DNA of 64,000 nucleotides from Bacillus sp. FJAT-49711 (GTDB lineage: Bacteria; Bacillota; Bacilli; Bacillales; Bacillaceae_C). How positions within the stretch are numbered: the first letter of the stretch is position 1; every line of letters starts with the position of its first letter. A program made the translations under genes and the position numbers. Below, one piece after another: positions 54,359 to 62,794 of the stretch. The notes beneath the pieces are model-generated. The model made no database searches. It saw only the letters and a list, made by a program, of their open reading frames with translations, and had not been told where the DNA came from. Location: positions 62,001 to 126,000 of the forward strand of contig NZ_JAGYPL010000001.1 of the NCBI RefSeq assembly GCF_018343715.1. Direction: 5' to 3'.

Positions 54359-56163
54359 TAGGTAGAAATGATCTTTGCCCATGTGGCAGTGGCAAAAAGT
54401 ATAAAAAGTGTTGTATGAATAAAGAACAATTAAATAATGTCTTCCAAGAGATTATGCAGAAATTTTTCAATGCACACCCAACTCAAGAAGAAATCGCCGA
54501 TTTGTATAGGTGGACAAATAGGAAAGAAGATGCATTGGCCGAACGATATGATAATGAACGTTTAAGCACAATTTTAGGTGACGCTTATTTCTTTTCTCAT
54601 CATGTTGATATTTGGAATGAGTTCATTGAAAAACAAATTGGAGCTGGACATATATCTGCTGACGCAAAGGAAATTATACGTAATTGGAAGAATCCTTTGT
54701 GTGTGTTTGGCAAAATTATTAAAATCGATCATGACATGGCAACATTGGAAAATACATTAGTTGATGGTACATATAACGTAAATATGAGCGAAAGTTTTAT
54801 AGTAAATAATGGCGACTATGTATTGGCTCATTTTGTACCTTTGGATCAAAATAATACGTTAGCTCCATTGAATAGTGTATTGACATTGAATCCTGAGTAT
54901 TCTCAAGTTGAAAGTGAACTGAAAGAGTTAGCCAGCCAATTTACATCGCTAGATGAATTTTGGAATGAGGCATTGATTGAAGCTTATTATATCTTTGGTG
55001 TAAAACAGAAATTAGAAGATCGTGAAATGTCGAATAATGAACAACAAGTGTTATTTTCTGTATATGAAGGCATGATTGAAATGGAAGTAAAATCTGATAA
55101 ATTAATGGCGATGCTGATCGCCTATATGCATAAGCATAATATTGTAGAAGGCTTGAAAAAGCCAGGGGTTCTAGCAGCCGGAGTGTTGCAATTTGGAATG
55201 GGAGCAGGATTGATTGATTCTGTTTGGACTAAAAAGAAAGTCGCCGAGTTTTTTGATGTCTCAACATCTAGTGCAGCTACTCATGAAAGTAAAATGCTTG
55301 AGTTTGTTGAAAATGAATGGACGGATTTCGATGGTGATTCAGAATATCAGGGAATTGCCTTTGAAGTGGGGACAGATGCACGTCCAACGGAATATCCCAA
55401 TTGGCAACTGCTGATGCATTTAAAATCACGTGAAATTCATTCTGAAAATGAAATGAAACGTTTAATTGAGGCTTTTACAAATGTTGAATATGAACCGAAC
55501 AATAATGCTGAGGAAGCACAAGTTTATGCATATGAGGCATATTCCGCGGGGATTCCTGAGTTAAGGGAAAACTCAGCTAAATTAGCTCATCTTCTTGATT
55601 CGGAAAATGCCGATGGTATATTGTTAATTGCTGAAATGAATGATGATGAGGGCATGTACGAGAAGGCAGTGAATCAGGCAAAAGTTTTATTTGATCATTC
55701 TGTTGAAATAGCTTGGGGGCTAGTAACAAATCGCCCTTATTTACGCGCTTTATATAAATACGGAATTTGGTGTTTTGAAAAACACGAGTATGATAAAGCT
55801 TTTGAATTTATGAATCAAGTGTTGATTCTAAATCCAGGGGATCATCAAGGTGTTCGTTATCCAGCAGTTGCATCTTTAATTGCATTAAACCGTTTTGATG
55901 AAGCAAATCGCATAATGGAACATTATCGCGAATCAGATAATGCATTTTTTAGCTGGTTCCGTTGGGCAATGAGCCGCAAGAAAAACTTCTTTAGTGAAGA
56001 AACACAAGAATTTTATCAAAGTGCGATGATGGATAATGGCTATGTATCCAAATATATTCGTGATAAAGCCACTGCCTTGCCATATCCAAAATACAGCACT
56101 ATTACACCGGATAGCCCAGAGGAAGCACGAGTAATCTGGACATTGTTAGCGCCATTAATTTAA
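54355..56163 (+). CDS. SEC-C zinc motif protein with TPR-like C-terminus
   Basis: 602 residues. The N-terminus [20 protein letters not shown] is a SEC-C zinc motif (Cys8, Cys10, Cys19, Cys20), normally at the end of SecA, here at the start. The middle is acidic and not recognised; residues about 400-540 contain TPR-like helices ([20 protein letters not shown]). No enzyme motif is visible. It is translationally coupled to the hemerythrin gene. The function is unknown; a chaperone or protein-recruiting role is only a guess. Terminator follows. Confidence 0.7.
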   Translation: MIGRNDLCPCGSGKKYKKCCMNKEQLNNVFQEIMQKFFNAHPTQEEIADLYRWTNRKEDALAERYDNERLSTILGDAYFFSHHVDIWNEFIEKQIGAGHISADAKEIIRNWKNPLCVFGKIIKIDHDMATLENTLVDGTYNVNMSESFIVNNGDYVLAHFVPLDQNNTLAPLNSVLTLNPEYSQVESELKELASQFTSLDEFWNEALIEAYYIFGVKQKLEDREMSNNEQQVLFSVYEGMIEMEVKSDKLMAMLIAYMHKHNIVEGLKKPGVLAAGVLQFGMGAGLIDSVWTKKKVAEFFDVSTSSAATHESKMLEFVENEWTDFDGDSEYQGIAFEVGTDARPTEYPNWQLLMHLKSREIHSENEMKRLIEAFTNVEYEPNNNAEEAQVYAYEAYSAGIPELRENSAKLAHLLDSENADGILLIAEMNDDEGMYEKAVNQAKVLFDHSVEIAWGLVTNRPYLRALYKYGIWCFEKHEYDKAFEFMNQVLILNPGDHQGVRYPAVASLIALNRFDEANRIMEHYRESDNAFFSWFRWAMSRKKNFFSEETQEFYQSAMMDNGYVSKYIRDKATALPYPKYSTITPDSPEEARVIWTLLAPLI

Positions 56164-56175
56164 GGAATTATTTAT

Positions 56176-56204
56176 AAGGGTCTATTTAAATAGGCTCTTT
56201 TTTG
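56176..56204 (+). terminator. Terminator of the moaA-hemerythrin-SEC-C unit
   Basis: GGGTCTATTT pairs with AAATAGGCTC (one G-T pair), followed by TTTTTT. A second weaker hairpin with a T run (AGAGTGACG with CGTTGCTCT) lies at about 56371-56402. The rest of the 327-bp gap has nothing recognised. Confidence 0.7.
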
Positions 56205-56490
56205 TTAGGAAAGGAAGGGGATATCGAGAAATTAGCTATCGAAGATCTATTACGTCGAGAAAAATATGTGAAAATCCTATAATATTTATGCATAGGGAAG
56301 AGAAGTGTAACAGACTTTATCCCTTCTAAAAGCGATAATTCGGCATAGGATTACCCTGCTATCTATAGGTTTAGAGTGACGTTTAGGCGTTGCTCTTTTT
56401 TTTGTTGTCAAAACAATCAAATTCATCAATTCATCTGCCTTTCCAATTTTAAGGACAATATCATTTGATATATTAAAGGAGTCGATTATT

Positions 56491-57360
56491 ATGGTACTTG
56501 AAGGCTATAAAGTAACCTCAGGCTACGGCTTTATAAGAGATCCGTTTGGCGGCAGACAAAATGTATTCCATGCAGGTATCGATTTGGTTAAAGAGCACAA
56601 AGCACCTATCTACGCTTTTTTAGAAGGAACTGTAGTATTTGGGGGATTTGGGCAAACAGGCAGCGGTCTTGGTGGCTACGGAAATGTTGTGCTAATAGAA
56701 GATCTTAATGGCTATGGCCATTTATATGCTCACTTAGACAGCGTTGCAGTCGCTACAGGAGCACATGTGTCAAAAGGTCAAATGATTGGACGCCAAGGTG
56801 CGACAGGGCAGGTGACGGGTTCTCATTTGCATTACGAGATTAGAAGAGAAACATCGCCTAGTTATGGTTGGTCTACTGATAAAGCCTCATCAACGATAGA
56901 TCCTATAATATACTTACAATCGCTGAAAGAAAAAGATGAGACGACTGAAAACAAACCATCGCAGCATGAAAACATCCCACCTATACAAATTACGAAATAT
57001 CAAGTTAAAAATGAGACCTCTGGCTACGTAACGGCAGCGGATGCTAAAGCTGGTAAAAATAAAAAGACTACTGTTAAGCCCGGATTATATTTTGTTTATA
57101 AGACATCGGGTGGAATGATAAATGTCACAACAAAAAACGGAACACCGGGCTCATGGATTAATCCGAATGAAATTGGATCTGCCACATTTAAAGTAAGTCA
57201 AAAAGTAAAAATTAAATCAAATGCAACAAAATATTCGCGATCCAATGTTTCAATTCCAAGACAATACAAAAATAAGTATTATACAATCCAACAAGTTGGT
57301 AATGAGGATGTGTTAATTAAGGAGCTTTATAGTTGGATTAAGAAAGTAGACTTACAATAG
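56491..57360 (+). CDS. M23-family peptidase, endolysin-like, no signal peptide
   Basis: 289 residues. The N-terminal half is a LytM/M23 zinc endopeptidase: His27 and Asp31 (FHAGIDLV), His81 (HLYAHLD) and His112/His114 (SHLHYEI). The C-terminal half (about 165-285) has two SH3-like or wall-binding units (TKYQVKNETSGYVTAADAKA; FKVSQKVKIKSNATKYSRSN). It lacks a signal peptide, so like phage endolysins it would need a holin or cell lysis to reach the wall. No phage genes are nearby. Ribosome site AAAGGAG. It may be a phage remnant or an orphan autolysin. Confidence 0.78.
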   Translation: MVLEGYKVTSGYGFIRDPFGGRQNVFHAGIDLVKEHKAPIYAFLEGTVVFGGFGQTGSGLGGYGNVVLIEDLNGYGHLYAHLDSVAVATGAHVSKGQMIGRQGATGQVTGSHLHYEIRRETSPSYGWSTDKASSTIDPIIYLQSLKEKDETTENKPSQHENIPPIQITKYQVKNETSGYVTAADAKAGKNKKTTVKPGLYFVYKTSGGMINVTTKNGTPGSWINPNEIGSATFKVSQKVKIKSNATKYSRSNVSIPRQYKNKYYTIQQVGNEDVLIKELYSWIKKVDLQ

Positions 57361-57487
57361 GGATTAATGTAATGAGGTGAAAAACTTTATATGACTGGTT
57401 CCCTTGAACTTCTGCTGCTTAAAAACATAGGATCAAGAAAGAAAGAATGACTTTTTAAAAGAGGTGCTTACAGAGTGAAAAAAACAA

Positions 57488-57529
57488 AAAACCCTAGAAA
57501 CATTGATATAACAATGTTTCTAGGGTTTT
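57488..57529. terminator. Terminator of rpsD
   Basis: AAAACCCTAGAAACATTG (57488-57505) pairs perfectly over 18 bp with 57512-57529. It serves the minus-strand rpsD and can also stop the M23 gene transcript. Confidence 0.88.
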
Positions 57530-57557
57530 AGTTACTGCATTTTAATAAGCTCTAAAA

Positions 57558-58160
57558 TTAACGTGAGTAGAACTCAACGATGAACGCTTCGTTAATTTCT
57601 GCAGGAAGTTCAGAACGCTCAGGAAGACGAGAGAATGTTCCTTCAAGCTTGTCTGCATCGAAAGATACGAATTCTGGTACGAAGTTTGTAGCTTCGACAG
57701 ATTCTTTAATAATATCAAGGTTGCGTGATTTTTCACGAACACTGATAGTTTGGCCAGGAGCAACTTTGTAAGATGGGATATCAACGCGACGTCCATCAAC
57801 AAGGATGTGGCCATGGTTTACTAATTGGCGTGCTTGACGACGAGTACGTGCAAGACCTAGACGGTAAACAAGGTTATCAAGGCGTTGTTCAAGTAAGATC
57901 ATGAAGTTTTCGCCGTGTTTACCTTTCATTTTACCAGCTTTTACGAACGTATTATGGAACTGACGCTCGTTTACTCCATACATATGGCGAAGCTTTTGTT
58001 TTTCTTGAAGCTGTAAGCCATATTCAGAAAGTTTTTTACGTTGGTTTGGACCGTGTTGTCCAGGCGCATAAGGGCGACGATCTAATTCTTTTCCTGTGCC
58101 GCTTAGAGAAATTCCAAGACGACGGGAAAGTTTCCAGCTTGGGCCGGTATAACGAGACAT
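57558..58160 (-). CDS. rpsD: 30S ribosomal protein S4
   Basis: 200 residues, full-length S4. It binds 16S rRNA early in 30S assembly and represses its own mRNA in Bacillus. Visible: N-terminal [20 protein letters not shown], and the S4 RNA-binding domain [20 protein letters not shown] with [17 protein letters not shown]. Lacks the N-terminal zinc cysteines (C- form). Ribosome site AAAGGAGGAG. Monocistronic, with its own promoter, leader and terminator. Confidence 0.97.
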   Translation of the reverse strand: MSRYTGPSWKLSRRLGISLSGTGKELDRRPYAPGQHGPNQRKKLSEYGLQLQEKQKLRHMYGVNERQFHNTFVKAGKMKGKHGENFMILLEQRLDNLVYRLGLARTRRQARQLVNHGHILVDGRRVDIPSYKVAPGQTISVREKSRNLDIIKESVEATNFVPEFVSFDADKLEGTFSRLPERSELPAEINEAFIVEFYSR

Positions 58161-58179
58161 AATAGTCTCCTCCTTTGTT

Positions 58180-58340
58180 TTTATTTAGTTGTAAAATAAA
58201 AACCGATTATGAGACAGCATATATGTGTATTTTGTTTTCATGCACCTTCGCCCTAGCAGCGGCGGGTTACGTGATGCACCTCGAGTTTAACGAGGAACAA
58301 AATACGCTCATAAAGTGTTCATCTAGGCTGCATTATTTTA
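58180..58340 (-). ncRNA. rpsD 5' leader, S4 autoregulatory element
   Basis: The minus-strand leader between promoter and rpsD contains a long-range pair GTATTTTGTT with AACAAAATAC, inner CCTCG/CGAGG and GGTGCATCACG/ CATGAAA-type helices, ahead of the ribosome site. B. subtilis rpsD has an S4-binding pseudoknot leader at this place. I assign it by position and foldable arms; the exact pseudoknot was not modelled. Confidence 0.7.
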
Positions 58341-58350
58341 CACAACGACC

Positions 58351-58379
58351 ATTATATTATTATTACTCTACAAAGTCAA
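58351..58379 (-). promoter_or_regulatory. SigA promoter of rpsD
   Basis: Minus strand: TTGACT, 17-bp spacer, TATAAT (58351-58356 is the -10 box, 58374-58379 the -35 box). One mismatch to consensus in total, fitting a strongly expressed ribosomal gene. Confidence 0.85.
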
Positions 58380-58524
58380 CAAGCGTAAAAATGATTCATC
58401 ATATATATAGGTAAAAAGTTCTACGTATGTTATAATTATTACTAAGAAAACAATCTAATATAAATTTTTTAGGTGATAAGTCACAGTTAAAACTATTAAG
58501 TATTTGATGGGTAGGTTGATATGG

Positions 58525-59934
58525 ATGCCAAATCGGACAAATCCCATAGAAACATTAGAAGAGATAAAGTATAGGGAATTATTTAGAGTAACAGAAAAAT
58601 TTCATTCTAGTATGGATATTAATAGTGTGTTAGCAGAAATAATACAAACCCTTAAGAGAGTTTTTCCTACGTATGACTACTTTTTGCTCCTATCGAATGA
58701 TCATGATGCGTGTGAAGATTTACCTATTAAAAATTTGGAATATAATTCTGAAAACGCTTCAGCTATAGCGTCTTATGTGAATGCAGCTGTCGAGCTTGAA
58801 GAGACTGAATACCCTATTATGTATGCCCCGTTAAAAGGAAAACAAGGTGTGTACGGTGTTTTGCAAGTCAAGTCACATTTAACGTATCCGCTCGAAAATA
58901 GGCAAATTGATTTTATACGATTACTAGCAAATACAGCGGGCAATGCATTGGAAAATGCAAAATTGTATCAACAATCACAAAAACTCGTCGAGGATTTGCG
59001 ATTAATTGATGAAATATCACAAAAGCTGAATTCGACTTCTAGTTTAAGTGAAACTATTACATATTTGCAGCATCAAATTAGACAATCATTTCAGGCATCT
59101 GCGATTGGTTTTATTATTCTTGAGGAAGACGAACCAAGGGTTTTGGAAGGCAGCTCCAATTATTTTGAACAAGAACCAGGTAAAGAGCTCATCCAGGCAG
59201 TATTGCAAAGAATTGAAAGCAGCAATGAGGCCATTTTTATGGGAGAAATCAAGCAAATGCCTGAGTCTGTTCAGTTACAATACGGTTCATTAATGGCAGT
59301 GCCAATGATTCACAGTAATGCAGTCAATGGAATAGCTATTGTACTTGGTGGTGAGCCTTATAGTTTTTCTTTTGAAAAATTTAAGCTTCTTCAATCCTTA
59401 ATTCAACGATCTTCCTTGGCGGTGGCGAATTTAATGCTTCGCGAAAAGTTGGAGAAAATGGTAATTACTGATCAACTCACCCAGCTTTATGCTAGAAACT
59501 ATTTAAATGATATGATAGAAAAATCAATGCAAACAGATCGAGGTGGAACTTTTATTCTCATCGATTTGGATGATTTTAAAGACATCAACGATACATATGG
59601 CCATCAAATTGGGGATCTCGTCCTCATACAAGTTGCTAATCTTATTAAAAATAGTTTAAGGCCTACTGATATTGGTGCCCGGTGGGGCGGAGAAGAGCTG
59701 GCTGTTTATCTTCCAGGTGTCCCGATCGAAAAAGGAACTTATATTGCTCAGCGACTTCTAAATCATGTATCACAGCATACGAAACCAGCAGTTACTATGT
59801 CTTGCGGCGTTTCAAATTGGGATTCAAGTAAAGTGGATGAAGTTACCCTTTTATTCAGCCGCGCTGATACAGCCCTTTATGAAGCGAAAAATGCCGGAAA
59901 AAATCAAGTAGTAGTAAAAAATATTTTATTTTAA
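58525..59934 (+). CDS. dgcP: Diguanylate cyclase DgcP-like (GAF-GGDEF)
   Basis: About 469 residues. A GAF-type sensor covers about 30-150 and a second GAF-like segment about 165-305; the GGDEF domain follows from about 320, with active-site ARWGGEELAVYLP (GGEEL), metal Asp in ILIDLDDFKDIND and CGVSNW. It makes cyclic di-GMP. It is shorter than B. subtilis DgcP (YtrP) but has the same neighbours (rpsD, ytsP). Frame opens at TTG 58504; ATG 58525 has GGGTAGG at good spacing. No I-site RxxD is obvious before GGEEL. Cytoplasmic. Confidence 0.85.
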   Translation: MPNRTNPIETLEEIKYRELFRVTEKFHSSMDINSVLAEIIQTLKRVFPTYDYFLLLSNDHDACEDLPIKNLEYNSENASAIASYVNAAVELEETEYPIMYAPLKGKQGVYGVLQVKSHLTYPLENRQIDFIRLLANTAGNALENAKLYQQSQKLVEDLRLIDEISQKLNSTSSLSETITYLQHQIRQSFQASAIGFIILEEDEPRVLEGSSNYFEQEPGKELIQAVLQRIESSNEAIFMGEIKQMPESVQLQYGSLMAVPMIHSNAVNGIAIVLGGEPYSFSFEKFKLLQSLIQRSSLAVANLMLREKLEKMVITDQLTQLYARNYLNDMIEKSMQTDRGGTFILIDLDDFKDINDTYGHQIGDLVLIQVANLIKNSLRPTDIGARWGGEELAVYLPGVPIEKGTYIAQRLLNHVSQHTKPAVTMSCGVSNWDSSKVDEVTLLFSRADTALYEAKNAGKNQVVVKNILF

Positions 59935-60041
59935 TTGAAAAAGGCTGCCCTTCGTATTTTCAGAATGTTGAAATACACTGGGGTGGTTTTTTTTGATGAG
60001 ATTTCATAAAATTAAGATAATAAAAATGAAGGATGTGGAAA

Positions 60042-60953
60042 ATGAATATTAAACAGCGAGTCGAAAGTAAAGAGCTAAAAGTATATAGGATTTTAAAAAA
60101 TAGGAAGGTGTTAACCGTTAAGGAAGCTGAACACCTAGATAGACTTGAAAAAGGATATGAAGGAGAGGTAAGGGTTGATGAAAGAGTAGAAAAATTATCA
60201 AAGGAATGGCTAGTTCTTAATGATTTGCAATTGGAAATCAATAATTCCGAATTCCAAATTGATTCAGTTATCATAGCTCAAAAAACATTCTTAATGTTCG
60301 AGATTAAAAATTACGAGGGAGACTATTATATGGAGGATGATGGTCAATGGTATTACATAAACGGAACTCAAATACACAAACCGGTGTCTCAGTTGGAAAG
60401 AAGCGAAGTTCTATTAAGGCGTCTGCTTCGTGATCACGACTATAACATCCCCATCGAATCTTATCTCATCTTCGTTAATCCCGATTTCCACATGTATAAC
60501 GCCCCGCGAAACCCAAAAATTATATTTCCAAACCAACTAAATCGTTTTTTTGATAAGCTGAATAAAGTTCCGTCATATATTAGCGAACACCACCAAAAAT
60601 TAGCACACAAACTTTTCTTATTGCAAAAGAAAGAATCCCGTTTTAAGAAAATCCCTAAATATGATTATGAGGAATTAAGGAAGGGGGTCACGTGTATTCT
60701 TTGTCATTGTTTTTACAAAAAAATTGAAGGATCTACCTTAATATGTGCATGTGGAAATATTGAAGAGGTAAAGTTTGCCGTTTTGCGGTGCATTAAGGAA
60801 TACAGACTTTTATTTCCAAATAGAAAAATTACAACTAGTAATATTAGTGAATGGTGCAATGGCATAAAATCAAAAAGAACCATTCAAAGAATCCTTTCTA
60901 ATAACTTCAAACATATACTTAACGGAAAATCCTCGCATTTTATTGAAAAATAG
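60042..60953 (+). CDS. NERD domain (nuclease-related) protein
   Basis: 303 residues from ATG 60042 after GAAGGATG. Residues about 35-150 match the NERD domain: YEGEVRVDERVEKLSKEW, LVLNDLQLE, FQIDSVIIAQKTFLMFEIKN (the D...ExK nuclease-like core) and GQWYYINGT. A Cys cluster (CILCHCF ... CACGN) at about 220-245 looks like a zinc ribbon, followed by a helical tail with a possible DNA-binding segment (GIKSKRTIQRILSNNF). The function is unknown; NERD proteins are suspected DNA-processing enzymes. It is inserted between dgcP and ytsP and followed by the 51-bp repeats. Confidence 0.82.
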   Translation: MNIKQRVESKELKVYRILKNRKVLTVKEAEHLDRLEKGYEGEVRVDERVEKLSKEWLVLNDLQLEINNSEFQIDSVIIAQKTFLMFEIKNYEGDYYMEDDGQWYYINGTQIHKPVSQLERSEVLLRRLLRDHDYNIPIESYLIFVNPDFHMYNAPRNPKIIFPNQLNRFFDKLNKVPSYISEHHQKLAHKLFLLQKKESRFKKIPKYDYEELRKGVTCILCHCFYKKIEGSTLICACGNIEEVKFAVLRCIKEYRLLFPNRKITTSNISEWCNGIKSKRTIQRILSNNFKHILNGKSSHFIEK

Positions 60954-61034
60954 AAAAAGGCCCCATTTACTGTATCTCCTTATTATGATTGATAAAATCT
61001 AGGTGGGAAATTGAAATATAACCGTTAAAGGGTC

Positions 61035-61187
61035 TATGCTGGACAAAGTTTAAGTGAGAAAGATAAATCTGTCCAACAAAGAGGTTATGTTGGACAAAGT
61101 TTAAGTGGGAAAGGTAAATTTGTCCATCAAGGGGTCTATGCTGGACAGAATCAGAGTAAAAGTGGGAATTCTGTCCAGCATAATATA
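61035..61187 (+). repeat. Three tandem 51-bp hairpin repeats
   Basis: Units start at 61035, 61086 and 61137, each opening TATGYTGGACA and closing with TGTCCA. The stem TGGACAAA/TTTGTCCA in unit 2 is perfect; unit 3 has a 15-bp perfect stem (TATGCTGGACAGAAT with its complement). Changes on one arm are partly matched on the other. The remainder of the 318-bp gap is AT-rich and empty. Confidence 0.85.
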
Positions 61188-61271
61188 TTTATTATGAAAC
61201 GATCGAAAAAATCTTTCTAATGATCAATAGAAAAGTTATCGAATATTCGATTCAAAATAGAATTCTAGCTT

Positions 61272-61751
61272 TTATATATGACGCAATAACTCCTCAGCGA
61301 ACTTCTCCAAATATTCTTTATCTACTTCATCAAAACGGCTTTTCTCAGGGCTATCAATATCAAGGACTCCGAGCAACTTACCGTTTTTAATTAGCGGGAT
61401 GACGATTTCAGATTGGGATGCTGCGTCGCAAGCGATATGGCCCGGGAATTGGTTAACGTCTTGAACGACGATCGTTTCTTTGTTTGCGGCAGCTGTGCCA
61501 CAGACACCTTTTCCTAATGGAATTCTTACACATGCTGGCAAGCCTTGGAAGGGACCTAGTACTAGTTCGCCATCCTCTAGTAAATAAAATCCGCTCCAAT
61601 TGATTCGATCGAGAAATTGGTTTAGTAACGCAGATGCATTGCTTAAGTTGGCTATTTGATTAGGCTCTCCATCTAAAAGTGCAGCTAGTTGTTTTATGAC
61701 TAGCTCATAATTTTTTACTCGATCTCCACTATATTCTTTTACTTCAAACAT
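61272..61751 (-). CDS. ytsP: Free methionine-(R)-sulfoxide reductase (YtsP, GAF domain)
   Basis: 159 residues from the ATG at 61751, with GGAAGG at good spacing (ATG 61760 is too close). GAF-type fRMsr: the conserved Cys residues are in QGLPACVRIPLGKGVCGTAA and HIACDAASQSEIVIPL. It reduces free Met-R-sulfoxide with thioredoxin. In B. subtilis ytsP lies in the same neighbourhood, but here it is convergent with the NERD gene and divergent from refZ. Confidence 0.87.
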   Translation of the reverse strand: MFEVKEYSGDRVKNYELVIKQLAALLDGEPNQIANLSNASALLNQFLDRINWSGFYLLEDGELVLGPFQGLPACVRIPLGKGVCGTAAANKETIVVQDVNQFPGHIACDAASQSEIVIPLIKNGKLLGVLDIDSPEKSRFDEVDKEYLEKFAEELLRHI

Positions 61752-61952
61752 TATATACATCCTTCCTGCAACAAATTTTTACAAATATCCTCATCGCTAC
61801 GCGGTTCTCGCACAAACTGTCGATAAGTCTTCAAAGGAGTTCGTGTTTTTCTCTCGAAATGTACATATATATTAATAGAAAACATAGTTTGACTGTTGAA
61901 CTATTTTTACATATTTTTTCATTATATTCAAGACTTTGAAAGCGGGGATCGT

Positions 61953-62588
61953 ATGAATACGCAAGAATCTATTATAGAAGCGGCCATTGTATTGTTCAAT
62001 GTAAAAGGCTATCAAGGTACTTCGATTCGTGATATTGCTAGAAGAGCTAATGTAAATCCGGCTAATATTGCATATTATTTTAAAAATAAGCAAGGGTTAC
62101 TGGAAGAATGCCTTATCTATTTTTTTGAACCGTACTTATCATTCTTGGAACAAGAGACGGAAAAGCTCGAAAATGATTCTGCGCAGCTATGCTTAATAAG
62201 GGCGATAAGAAAAGTCATATACTTTCAAAGTAAACATTATCAACTAGCCCGCTTTGTCTGGAGAGAAGTGACGATTGATTCCCAAACATCTCGTGAAATG
62301 ATGTCATTGTATTTGAAGAAAGAACAATATTTTTTTACGACGATGATTCAATCCGCATTAAAAGAAAACAAGGCGCCTGTTTCGATCAGTATGATCGTCA
62401 TTCAATTAAAAGGGATGCTAATGATGCCCTACCTAAATAATTTATACGTTCGTGAAGTATGGGGTATGATTCCCCAAGAACCATATTTTGCCGAAAAGTA
62501 TTTTCATTCTATCAAAACATGGCTGCTTGTTTTGATGGGAACTGAAGAAGAAAATGCTTCACCTAATATAAAAAAATTATCGGTGTAA
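61953..62588 (+). CDS. refZ: Division regulator RefZ (TetR family)
   Basis: 211 residues. N-terminal TetR helix-turn-helix (IIEAAIVLFNVKGYQGTSIR, then RANVNPANIAYYFKNK) and a C-terminal ligand-like dimer domain ending YFHSIKTWLLVLMG. RefZ (YttP) binds palindromic sites near the origin and adjusts FtsZ ring position at the start of sporulation. Start ATG 61953 after GCGGGGA; the upstream in-frame ATG at 61896 lacks a ribosome site. Position next to ezrA is conserved. No RefZ-binding motif was seen in the window. Confidence 0.9.
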   Translation: MNTQESIIEAAIVLFNVKGYQGTSIRDIARRANVNPANIAYYFKNKQGLLEECLIYFFEPYLSFLEQETEKLENDSAQLCLIRAIRKVIYFQSKHYQLARFVWREVTIDSQTSREMMSLYLKKEQYFFTTMIQSALKENKAPVSISMIVIQLKGMLMMPYLNNLYVREVWGMIPQEPYFAEKYFHSIKTWLLVLMGTEEENASPNIKKLSV

Positions 62589-62599
62589 TGATGGATATC

Positions 62600-62621
62600 C
62601 GCCTACTATAGGCGTTTTTTT
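62600..62621 (+). terminator. Terminator of refZ
   Basis: CGCCTA (62600-62605) pairs with TAGGCG (62609-62614), followed by seven T. Confidence 0.8.
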
Positions 62622-62794
62622 ATTTTTAAGATCTTTTTAGTAAAATTTTCAATTTTTATTCGTAAAAAATGCTTTTATTAGTCAAAAATTGTCGCCTTCA
62701 TGGTATTATAGAAGAACATAAACTTAAAATTATGCTTACGAACGTATTTTACATAGATGATCGGTTGATAGATGGAAGGAACAGGGGGCTTACT

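Noticed and set aside
57542-57814. 90-codon minus-strand frame in rpsD
   Set aside because: It is out of frame within the ribosomal protein S4 gene, which is certain.
61035-61187. Possible CRISPR array
   Set aside because: Units are head-to-tail without variable spacers, only three copies, and no cas genes are near.
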